Shown here: positions 1-5,078 of the stretch, in pieces | How positions within the stretch are numbered: the first letter of the stretch is position 1 | Layout: each line of letters starts with the position of its first letter | Source: Micromonosporaceae bacterium | GTDB taxonomy: Bacteria; Actinomycetota; Actinomycetes; Mycobacteriales; Micromonosporaceae | Direction: 5' to 3' | DNA length: 6,835 nucleotides | Assembly (NCBI GenBank): GCA_019690055.1 | Contig: JADGGF010000240.1 | Location: 1 to 6,835 of the forward strand | Notes under the pieces: generated by a model | What the model saw: only the letters and a program-made list of their open reading frames with translations | Told to the model about the DNA's origin: nothing | Databases searched by the model: none | Position numbers and translations under genes: made by a program

Positions 1-914
1 AGGATGGCGATCGCCACGAGCGCGAGGCCCCCGGCCACGAGGGAGAGGGCGGCCGGCAGGACGCCGGGGAAGTACTCGTCGACCGCGATCGGCAGCGCGA
101 TCAGCGTGGCGACGCTGCCCACGCCGAGCACGGCCAGTTCGCGTCGCAGCACTGCGACGGCCACGAGCACGACCGCGCTGCCGAGCGCGAAGAGCGAACC
201 CCAGTCCTCGGCGAGCATGAGCAGACCACCGATGGTGACGGTGATGGCGCCGAGCACGCTGCCGCTGAGCCGGGGCAGGATGCCGGGCAGCGCGAGCGCG
301 AACCACACCACGCCCACGCCCCACACCGCGAGGTTGGACCAGAGGTCCGATTCCGTCGCCAGCCAGGTCCCGTTCCACACGGCGGGCACCAGCGCGGCCA
401 GCGTGGACAGGTGCTGCAGCACGTGCCGGCTCAGCAGCCAGGCTGCCGCCGAGGCGACCGCGGCGGCGCCGCTCGCGAGGGCGAGGGTGGCCTGTTCGGG
501 CTCCCAGCCCAGCAACTCGTCGGCGGTGAGGCCGAGCGCCGCGGCGACGCCGATCGTCGCACCGAGCCAGAGCACGCCGCGCAGCCGGGCGCGGGTCGAG
601 CCGAGGCGGGCGACGGGGACCAGGGCGCCGGCCACGGCGAACGCCACCGCCACGCCACCGGCTACCCCGACCTTGCCGCCGGCCGAGAGGGTCTCCCACG
701 TCAGACCGAGCACGAGGAGGAGGCCGACGACGACGATCACGCCGCCGAGGTAGCCCAGACCCTCGGCGACCAGCGAGACCGGCCGCGCCGGCCCGGCGGC
801 CGCCCGGGATTCCGCGAGGTCGGCCCGGATCTGCTCGGCCTGCTCGGCGGTGATGATGTCCTTGGCGACCCAGCGGTCGAGCAGGGCTGACACGTCAGGG
901 ACGGTGGGCTGCAT
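1..914 (-). CDS. Multi-pass membrane protein, DUF2157-like (3' end outside window)
   Basis: Reading the minus strand from the ATG at 914 gives an uninterrupted frame of 304 codons to the window edge, so the C-terminus is missing. The first ~45 residues are soluble and resemble the N-terminal region of DUF2157 proteins: a Leu/Trp helix (LLDRWVAKDIITAEQAEQI) followed by an Ala/Arg-rich linker. Next comes a typical LVAEGLGYLGGVIVVVG segment opening the first membrane span (about 47-70). Further hydrophobic spans lie near 82-101, 113-130, 143-161, 193-212, 217-235, 240-256, 261-277 and 286-304, joined by short charged loops. No catalytic motif is visible and the function of the family is unknown. 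The start is supported by the absence of any in-frame start upstream; the ribosome site is poor (GGTGG directly before ATG). It is divergent from the dipeptidase gene. The large plus-strand frame over this region is a Ser/Thr/Ala/Pro-rich shadow. The membrane-protein call is secure; the family name is from recalled motif resemblance. Confidence 0.8.
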   Translation of the reverse strand, partial: MQPTVPDVSALLDRWVAKDIITAEQAEQIRADLAESRAAAGPARPVSLVAEGLGYLGGVIVVVGLLLVLGLTWETLSAGGKVGVAGGVAVAFAVAGALVPVARLGSTRARLRGVLWLGATIGVAAALGLTADELLGWEPEQATLALASGAAAVASAAAWLLSRHVLQHLSTLAALVPAVWNGTWLATESDLWSNLAVWGVGVVWFALALPGILPRLSGSVLGAITVTIGGLLMLAEDWGSLFALGSAVVLVAVAVLRRELAVLGVGSVATLIALPIAVDEYFPGVLPAALSLVAGGLALVAIAI

Positions 915-936
915 CCACCGAGTGTCGCGCCCCTGG

Positions 937-995
937 GCAAGCCGGTACAGAGCCCACCCGTATTACCCGGCTTGCTGACGGATCATCCGGCTTGT
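937..995. repeat. Three CAAGCCGG/CCGGCTTG half-sites in the divergent intergenic region
   Basis: GCAAGCCGG at 937-945 is the perfect inverse of CCGGCTTGC at 967-975 (9-bp arms, 21-bp spacer). CCGGCTTG occurs again at 987-994, exactly 20 bp after the second copy. The sites lie between the start of the membrane protein gene (914) and the start of the dipeptidase gene (1023). The arrangement, an inverted pair plus a direct copy two helical turns away, looks like a regulator-binding cluster serving one or both divergent genes. No matching regulator is encoded nearby, so the role is inferred. Confidence 0.45.
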
Positions 996-1022
996 CGGGG
1001 CTGGTCTGGTAGACAAGGCGGC

Positions 1023-1901
1023 GTGGCCCGGTCGGTGATGCGCGCGGTCGTGCTCCTCATGGTCGCGCTGACGGCGGTGGGGTGCGGCTCGCCGTCCGCC
1101 CCGCCGACCCCGTCCACACCCGTCGAGCCGACCGCGACGCCCACCGAGATCACGACGTCACCGGCGCCCGAGCCGGCGACGCCGACCGCGAGCGTGGACA
1201 GTCACGCGCCGCCCGGCTGGGTGGATCTGTCTGCTGTGGACCCGACGATCCTGCTCGATATCCGGTACCACGGCTCGCACAACTTCCTCGGCCGGCCGGT
1301 GGCCGGGTATCTCGAGCCGCTGTGTGTGCTGCCCGAGCCGACCGCGCAGGCGCTGCACCGGGTGCAGCTCGCCGCGCTGGCCGAGGGGTACTCCCTGAAG
1401 ATGTACGACTGCTACCGGCCGGCGCGGGCCGGCGCCGACTTCGTGGCCTGGCGGGACACGCCGGACCAGACGACCAAGGCCGAGTTCTATCCATCACTGT
1501 CCAAGGCGGACCTGTTCCGCCTCGGCTTCGTGGGCGGCGCGGCCACCTCCCACAGCAGCGGCAGCGCCGTGGACCTGACGCTGGTGAAGCTGCCGGCCGC
1601 CCCGCAGCGGGCGTACGTCCCCGGCGAGCCGCTGGTCGCCTGCACCGCACCGGTCGGGGAGCGGTTCCCCGACAACTCGGTCGACATGGGCACGGGGTAC
1701 GACTGCTTCGACACCCGCTCGCACACGCTCGACGCGCGGATCACCGGTGAGGCCCGGGAGAACCGGCTGCGCCTGCGGCGCTTGATGGAGGCCGGCGGCT
1801 TCGTCAACTACTGGGCCGAGTGGTGGCACTACGACCTTGCGAACCCGCCGTATCCAGGCCAGTACTTCGATTTCCCCGTGGCCCGCGCCGCCCTCCCCTG
1901 A
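1023..1901 (+). CDS. Secreted D-alanyl-D-alanine dipeptidase lipoprotein (VanX/DdpX family, peptidase M15D)
   Basis: Predicted zinc dipeptidase that splits D-Ala-D-Ala outside the membrane, 292 aa from the chosen GTG. The N-terminus has a short basic stretch, a hydrophobic core (VVLLMVALTAVG) and a lipobox-like Cys at residue 21, followed by a ~40-residue Pro/Thr-rich linker that would hold the enzyme off the membrane. The catalytic domain shows family motifs: DIRYHGSHNFLGRPVAGY, the YDCYRP motif with its Arg (R132), zinc ligands in SHSSGSAVD (H177, D184), DMGTGYDCFD, and EWWH (catalytic E266, zinc ligand H269). All key residues are present. Start choice: TTG 972 would put 17 unlikely residues before the signal peptide and overlap the repeat cluster; GTG 1023 follows AAGG by 4 nt; GTG 1035 or ATG 1038 are also possible. 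No vanH, vanA or vanRS genes adjoin, so a role in recycling cell-wall-derived dipeptide is more likely than glycopeptide resistance. Confidence 0.88.
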   Translation: MARSVMRAVVLLMVALTAVGCGSPSAPPTPSTPVEPTATPTEITTSPAPEPATPTASVDSHAPPGWVDLSAVDPTILLDIRYHGSHNFLGRPVAGYLEPLCVLPEPTAQALHRVQLAALAEGYSLKMYDCYRPARAGADFVAWRDTPDQTTKAEFYPSLSKADLFRLGFVGGAATSHSSGSAVDLTLVKLPAAPQRAYVPGEPLVACTAPVGERFPDNSVDMGTGYDCFDTRSHTLDARITGEARENRLRLRRLMEAGGFVNYWAEWWHYDLANPPYPGQYFDFPVARAALP

Positions 1902-1904
1902 GCG

Positions 1905-2016
1905 CAGGAAGGCGTCCTTGTTGGGCATTTTCCGTTAAGAGGGCGTCCTTCCAGACACCACGCGTCAGGAAGGCGTCCCTCCTAGGCAAATTCCGTCAAG
2001 AAGGCGTCCTTCCTGG
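1905..2016. repeat. Tandem array of four GGCGTCC-type palindromic repeats, ~30.5-bp period
   Basis: The core GGCGTCCTT (GGCGTCCCT in the third copy) occurs at 1911-1919, 1942-1950, 1972-1980 and 2003-2011, spaced 31, 30 and 31 bp. Each core sits in a small dyad of the form AGGAAGG-CGT-CCTTCCT, more or less perfect. Copies 1 and 3 also share CAGGAAGGCGTCC at their left and a TTCCGTyAAG block to their right, so the array can be read as two diverged 61-bp direct repeats (about 1905-1965 and 1966-2016). It begins 4 nt after the dipeptidase stop, so the first hairpins could act as a weak terminator or 3'-end structure. The short frames found here on both strands are translations of the repeat, not genes. 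Confidence 0.75.
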
Positions 2017-2049
2017 CAGCTGTCCCCAACCGCCGGATGGTGTCGTCGT

Positions 2050-2088
2050 ACATCGGATTCCGTTCGGGTGTGTTCGCCGCACACATGG
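2050..2088 (+). promoter_or_regulatory. Candidate operator, copy 1, upstream of the 3-hydroxybutyrate dehydrogenase gene
   Basis: ACAT (2050-2053), then 14 bp, GTGT (2068-2071), 9 bp, and ACACATG (2081-2087). GTGT and ACAC form a dyad with centre near 2076, which can be extended to GTGTG/CACAC with a 7-bp spacer. The same order and spacing occurs at 4885-4922 before the transporter operon. The site ends about 58 bp upstream of the dehydrogenase start and overlaps the presumed -35 region. The encoded GAF-PucR regulator is the obvious candidate ligand, by proximity only. Confidence 0.5.
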
Positions 2089-2116
2089 TTCGGCCCTGGT
2101 CGGGCGCATACGCTTC
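2086..2116 (+). promoter_or_regulatory. Possible promoter of the dehydrogenase gene
   Basis: A TAnnnT -10-like hexamer, TACGCT (2109-2114), lies 17 bp downstream of a weak -35-like TGGTTC (2086-2091). It would start transcription near 2120, leaving a leader of about 25 nt before the ATG at 2146. Neither hexamer is strong alone. The support is that the upstream region of the transporter gene has TAGCCT at exactly the same distance from its operator copy, and both read TAnnCTTC. Confidence 0.35.
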
Positions 2117-2145
2117 GGTCCCGACACGGCAGAGGCGGAGGTTCG

Positions 2146-2901
2146 ATGACCGGGGGATTGACGCTGCACGGGCGGACCGCCCTGGTGACCGGCGGTGCGG
2201 CCGGCATCGGCCGGGCCTGTGCGCAGCGGTTGGCCCGCGCGGGCGCGGCGGTCACGGTCGTGGACCGCGACGAGGCGGGCGTGCGGCAGGTCGCGGCGGA
2301 GATCGGCGGTCGGGGCGTGGTGGCCGATCTGCTCGACGTTGACGCGCTCGAGTCGCTCGACCTCGCCGCCGACATCCTCGTCAACAACGCCGGATTTCAG
2401 TACGTCGCTCCGGTCGAGGAGTTTCCCCCGCAGACGTTCACCGACATCATCACGCTGATGCTGGTGGTGCCGTTCCGGCTCGCCCGGATCTGCCTGCCCC
2501 GCATGTACGCCCACGGGTGGGGTCGCATCATCAACATCTCCTCGGTGCACGGCGTCCGGGCCTCGCCCTACAAGGCGGCCTACGTCAGCGCCAAGCACGG
2601 GCTGGAGGGCCTGTCCAAGACGCTCGCGCTGGAGGGGGCCGGCAAGGGCGTGACGTCGAACTGCATCAATCCGGCCTACGTGCGTACGGCGCTGGTGGAG
2701 AAGCAGATCGAGGCGCAGGCCCGCACCCACGGCATCCCGCCCGACGAGGTGGTCAGCCGGATCATGCTGGAGCCGGCGGCGATCAAGCGGTTGATCGAGC
2801 CGGCCGAGGTCGCCGAGCTGGTGGCGTATCTTTGCTCGCCAGAGGCGTCGTTCATCACGGGCGCCTCGTTCCTGATCGACGGCGGGTGGAGCGCGCACTA
2901 G
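2146..2901 (+). CDS. 3-hydroxybutyrate dehydrogenase (short-chain dehydrogenase/reductase)
   Basis: Cytoplasmic NAD-dependent SDR of 251 aa, the usual length, predicted to interconvert (R)-3-hydroxybutyrate and acetoacetate in polyhydroxybutyrate or ketone-body use. The nucleotide-binding motif is TGGAAGIG (residues 15-22), with D40 after the second strand favouring NAD over NADP. NNAG is at 80-83 and the catalytic residues are S133, Y146 and K150. Family-specific segments are present: NNAGFQYVAPVEEFP, SSVHGVRASPYKAAYVSAKHG and VEKQIEAQARTHG. Aligned with the Pseudomonas fragi enzyme (offset 9), Q85, H135, K143, Q187 and W248 match its substrate-binding residues, Y178 replaces a Trp, and M105 falls where the tetrad Asn is expected. 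The ATG at 2146 is preceded by GGAGG (2137-2141). A longer GTG start at 2068 would lie inside the operator/promoter and is rejected. The regulator gene follows 72 nt downstream on the same strand. Some uncertainty remains about substrate chain length. Confidence 0.9.
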   Translation: MTGGLTLHGRTALVTGGAAGIGRACAQRLARAGAAVTVVDRDEAGVRQVAAEIGGRGVVADLLDVDALESLDLAADILVNNAGFQYVAPVEEFPPQTFTDIITLMLVVPFRLARICLPRMYAHGWGRIINISSVHGVRASPYKAAYVSAKHGLEGLSKTLALEGAGKGVTSNCINPAYVRTALVEKQIEAQARTHGIPPDEVVSRIMLEPAAIKRLIEPAEVAELVAYLCSPEASFITGASFLIDGGWSAH

Positions 2902-2973
2902 TGAGGGCGACGAAGCCGGGGTACGGCGCGGTGCGGAGGCGAACCGCGGTCACGACGGTGCGGTAGGCCCGGC

Positions 2974-4872
2974 ATGAGCGGATCGGCAGTCATCGCGTTC
3001 CTGGAGCTGCTGGCCCGGGAGGCGTCGCCGGTCGAGTTCGAGGCGCCCGTCCTGGAGGCCCGGACGGCCGGGGCGCCGCCCGCGGTGATCGAGGAGCTGG
3101 AGCGGGCCCGGGCCACGGCGCTGCGGGTCCGCGCGCTGCTGGAGCGGCGCCGGCGCCGCGAGGCCGAGCTGAGCGCGCTGTTCGACACCGCCTCCGATCT
3201 CGCCCTGCTGCACGACCTCGACAGCGTGCTCGAGGCGATCGTCCGGCGCGCCCGCAAGCTGCTCGACACCGACGTGGCCTACATGACGCTGGTCGACGAG
3301 GAGCGCGGCGACAGCTACATGCGGGTCACGGACGGCTCGGTGTCGGCGAAGTTCCAGCAGGTCCGCCTGCCCATGGGCACCGGGCTGGGCGGTCTCGTCG
3401 CCCAGACCGGCACCCCGTACGCCTCGGACAACTACCCGGCCGACCTCCGGTTCCAGCACGCCTCCGAGATCGACCTGGCCGTGGCCGAGGAGGGCCTCAT
3501 CGCGATCCTCGGTGTGCCCATGCGGCTCGGCTCGCGCATCGTCGGCGTGCTCTTCGCGGCCAACCGCACCGCGCGGCCGTTCGCCCGCGAGGACGTCGCC
3601 CTGCTCTCCTCGCTCGCCGCCCACGCCGCGGTGGCGATCGACAACGCTCGACTGCTGGAGGAGACCCGGGCCGCGTTGGCCGAGCTGTCGGCGGCGAACA
3701 AGATCAGCCGGGAGCACGCCGAGGCCGTCGAGCGGGCGGCCGAGGCGCACGACCGCATGGCCGAGCTGGTGCTGCGCGGGGGAGACGTCCACGACCTCGG
3801 CGCGAGCGTGGCCGAGCTGCTCGGGGGCGGCCTGGTGGTCTTCGACGCCGAGGGCCGCTGCCTGGTCAGCGTCCGGACGGAGTGCACCCCGGCCGTCGAG
3901 GAGGCGGCCGCCGCCGCGCGGGCGCTGGGCCGCACCGTGCAGCGGGGGGAGCTGTGGGCGACCGCGGTCGGCCCGGTCGAGGCGAGCCAGTGCTGCCTGG
4001 TCTTCGCGCCGGCCAGCCCGCCCTCCGACGCCGAGGTGCGCATCTTCGAGCGGGCGGCCGTGGTCACCGCGCTGCTGCTGCTGTCCCGGCGCGCCGCCGC
4101 CGCGGCCGAGGACCGGGTCCGCGGCGAGCTGCTCGACGACCTGGTCTCCGGGCGGATCGGGCGGGACGCGGCCGACCTCGACGTGGTGCACGAGCGGGCC
4201 CGGCGGCTGGGCGTGGACCTCACCCAGCCGAACACCGTCCTCGTGCTGCGCCCGCCGGCCGGCGCCCGGCACCGGGTCGCGACCTGGGCCGCCGGGCAGG
4301 CCGCCGAGCACCGCGGGCTGGCTGCGGACCGGGACGGCGCGACCGTGCTGCTGCTGCCCGGCGACGACCCGGGCGCGCTGGCCCGCCGGGTGGGGCGCGA
4401 GGTGAAGGCCGCCCTCGGGTCGGCGGCGGCCCCCGGCGTGACCGTCGGTGCCGGCGGTCCGGCGCTCGCCCCCGACCAGATCGCGACGGCCTACGGCACC
4501 GCCCAGCGCTGCGCCGACGCCCTGATCGCGCTCGGCCGCGCGGGCAGCAGCGCCGCCCCCGCCGACCTCGGCTTCGCGGGGTTGCTGCTCGGCGGGGGTA
4601 CGGAGGACATCGATGCCTTTGTCACCGCAACCATCGGCCCGGTGATCGACTACGACCGCCGGCGCGGCACCGCGCTGCGCCAGACCCTCGAGTCGTACTT
4701 CGCCGCTGGCGCGAGCCCGGCCCGGGCCGCCGAGCTGCTGCATGTGCACGTCAACACCGTGACCCAGCGCCTGGAGCGGATCGCCACGCTGCTCGGCGAC
4801 CAGTGGCAGCGCCCCGACCGCGCCCTGGAGATCCAGCTCGCGCTCCGGCTGCACCGCCTCCGTACGGGCTGA
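2974..4872 (+). CDS. GAF-domain transcriptional regulator with PucR/CdaR-type C-terminal helix-turn-helix
   Basis: 632-aa predicted cytoplasmic one-component regulator. Residues 1-65 are helical and rich in Glu/Arg. About 66-226 form a GAF domain (LFDTASDLALLHDLDSVLEA, then LDTDVAYMTLVDEE, LPMGTGLGGLVAQTG, ILGVPM, VGVLFAANR, FAREDVALLSSLAAHAAVAI), a likely small-molecule sensor. A charged Ala/Glu helix (226-265) leads to a second region (270-380) and then a CdaR-type GGDEF-like segment starting with GELLDDLVSGRI (384-395). The C-terminus (568-630) is the PucR-type DNA-binding domain: LRQTLESYFAAGASPARAAELL, then HVHVNTVTQRLERI (590-603) and a final LALRLHRL helix. The start has only a weak TAGG site 6 nt upstream. 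Spacing to the dehydrogenase gene (72 nt) allows co-transcription. The gene sits between two copies of a matching operator-like element, which makes control of both flanking units the favoured inference; ligand and sign of regulation are unknown. Confidence 0.88.
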   Translation: MSGSAVIAFLELLAREASPVEFEAPVLEARTAGAPPAVIEELERARATALRVRALLERRRRREAELSALFDTASDLALLHDLDSVLEAIVRRARKLLDTDVAYMTLVDEERGDSYMRVTDGSVSAKFQQVRLPMGTGLGGLVAQTGTPYASDNYPADLRFQHASEIDLAVAEEGLIAILGVPMRLGSRIVGVLFAANRTARPFAREDVALLSSLAAHAAVAIDNARLLEETRAALAELSAANKISREHAEAVERAAEAHDRMAELVLRGGDVHDLGASVAELLGGGLVVFDAEGRCLVSVRTECTPAVEEAAAAARALGRTVQRGELWATAVGPVEASQCCLVFAPASPPSDAEVRIFERAAVVTALLLLSRRAAAAAEDRVRGELLDDLVSGRIGRDAADLDVVHERARRLGVDLTQPNTVLVLRPPAGARHRVATWAAGQAAEHRGLAADRDGATVLLLPGDDPGALARRVGREVKAALGSAAAPGVTVGAGGPALAPDQIATAYGTAQRCADALIALGRAGSSAAPADLGFAGLLLGGGTEDIDAFVTATIGPVIDYDRRRGTALRQTLESYFAAGASPARAAELLHVHVNTVTQRLERIATLLGDQWQRPDRALEIQLALRLHRLRTG

Positions 4873-4884
4873 CGGATGCCGCAC

Positions 4885-4925
4885 ACATAGCCCGCCCGAC
4901 AAGTGTGGGCGGCGGACACATGTCG
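4885..4925 (+). promoter_or_regulatory. Candidate operator, copy 2, upstream of the transporter genes
   Basis: ACAT (4885-4888), 14 bp, GTGT (4903-4906), 9 bp, ACACATG (4916-4922): the same layout as at 2050-2087. Here the dyad is longer, CGACAAGTGT (4897-4906) against ACACATGTCG (4916-4925), 9 of 10 positions paired around a 9-bp GGGCGGCGG spacer. It begins 12 nt after the regulator stop codon. The GC spacer can also pair with CCGCCC at 4892-4897 (6-bp stem, 9-nt loop) or with GCCGCCC at 4936-4942, so an RNA hairpin or terminator role for the upstream transcript is an alternative reading. Confidence 0.5.
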
Positions 4926-4951
4926 AACATCACGGGCCGCCCCTAGCCTTC
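4921..4951 (+). promoter_or_regulatory. Possible promoter of the transporter operon
   Basis: TAGCCT (4944-4949) with a weak TGTCGA (4921-4926) 17 bp upstream. It lies 28 bp from the first base of ACACATG, the same offset as TACGCT from ACACATG before the dehydrogenase gene, and is followed by TC in both cases. It would give a leader of roughly 125 nt before the lipoprotein start. Weak on its own; supported by the matched geometry. Confidence 0.35.
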
Positions 4952-5040
4952 ACCCACAAGACCATGACGGCCCGATTGCCGGTGTGTTCCGGCCGCGGGT
5001 CAGCCGTACGGCACCGGATACGGACTCTGCGACTGCGCCC

Positions 5041-5074
5041 TGTCCGCAAGGAGAACTTGTCCCCAAGGAGATCT
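5041..5074 (+). repeat. 17-bp tandem duplication carrying two Shine-Dalgarno sequences
   Basis: TGTCCGCAAGGAGAACT (5041-5057) is followed directly by TGTCCCCAAGGAGATCT (5058-5074), 15 of 17 bases identical. Each copy contains AAGGAG. The second (5065-5070) is 8 nt before the ATG at 5079 and is the functional ribosome site; the first would be 25 nt away. Each copy also has CAAG...CTTG arms around a 5-nt centre (5047-5059 and 5064-5076) that could form a tiny hairpin over the ribosome site. Confidence 0.7.
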
Positions 5075-5078
5075 TGGT

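Noticed and set aside
4..753. 249-codon plus-strand frame rich in Ser/Thr/Ala/Pro
   Set aside because: Low-complexity composition. The opposite strand encodes a coherent multi-span membrane protein open to the window edge.
1905..2016. CRISPR array
   Set aside because: The regular ~30-bp period invited the idea, but the conserved core is only 9-14 bp, intervening parts are themselves similar between copies, and there are no cas genes.
2068..2145. 26-residue N-terminal extension of the dehydrogenase from a GTG at 2068
   Set aside because: It has no ribosome site, overlaps the candidate operator and promoter, and adds residues not found in the family; ATG 2146 has GGAGG upstream and gives the normal length.
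1820..2149. 109-codon plus frame and 61-codon minus frame (1804-1989) through the repeat array
   Set aside because: Both are translations of the tandem repeats and overlap the dipeptidase end. Repeated peptide units reflect the 30-31 bp period, not a conserved protein.
1996..2898. 300-codon minus-strand frame over the dehydrogenase gene
   Set aside because: Gives an Arg/Asp/His/Gly-rich product without motifs; the plus strand is a textbook SDR.
2943..2964. ACCGC/GCGGT inverted repeat between the dehydrogenase and regulator genes as an operator
   Set aside because: Only 5-bp GC arms with a 12-nt gap, expected by chance in this composition, and no resemblance to the ACACATG element.
2950..4902. 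650-codon open frame on the minus strand, longer than the regulator gene it covers
   Set aside because: Its translation is Gly/Arg/Gln/His-rich low-complexity sequence with no family motif, the usual antisense shadow of a high-GC gene. The plus-strand frame has clear GAF and PucR domains.
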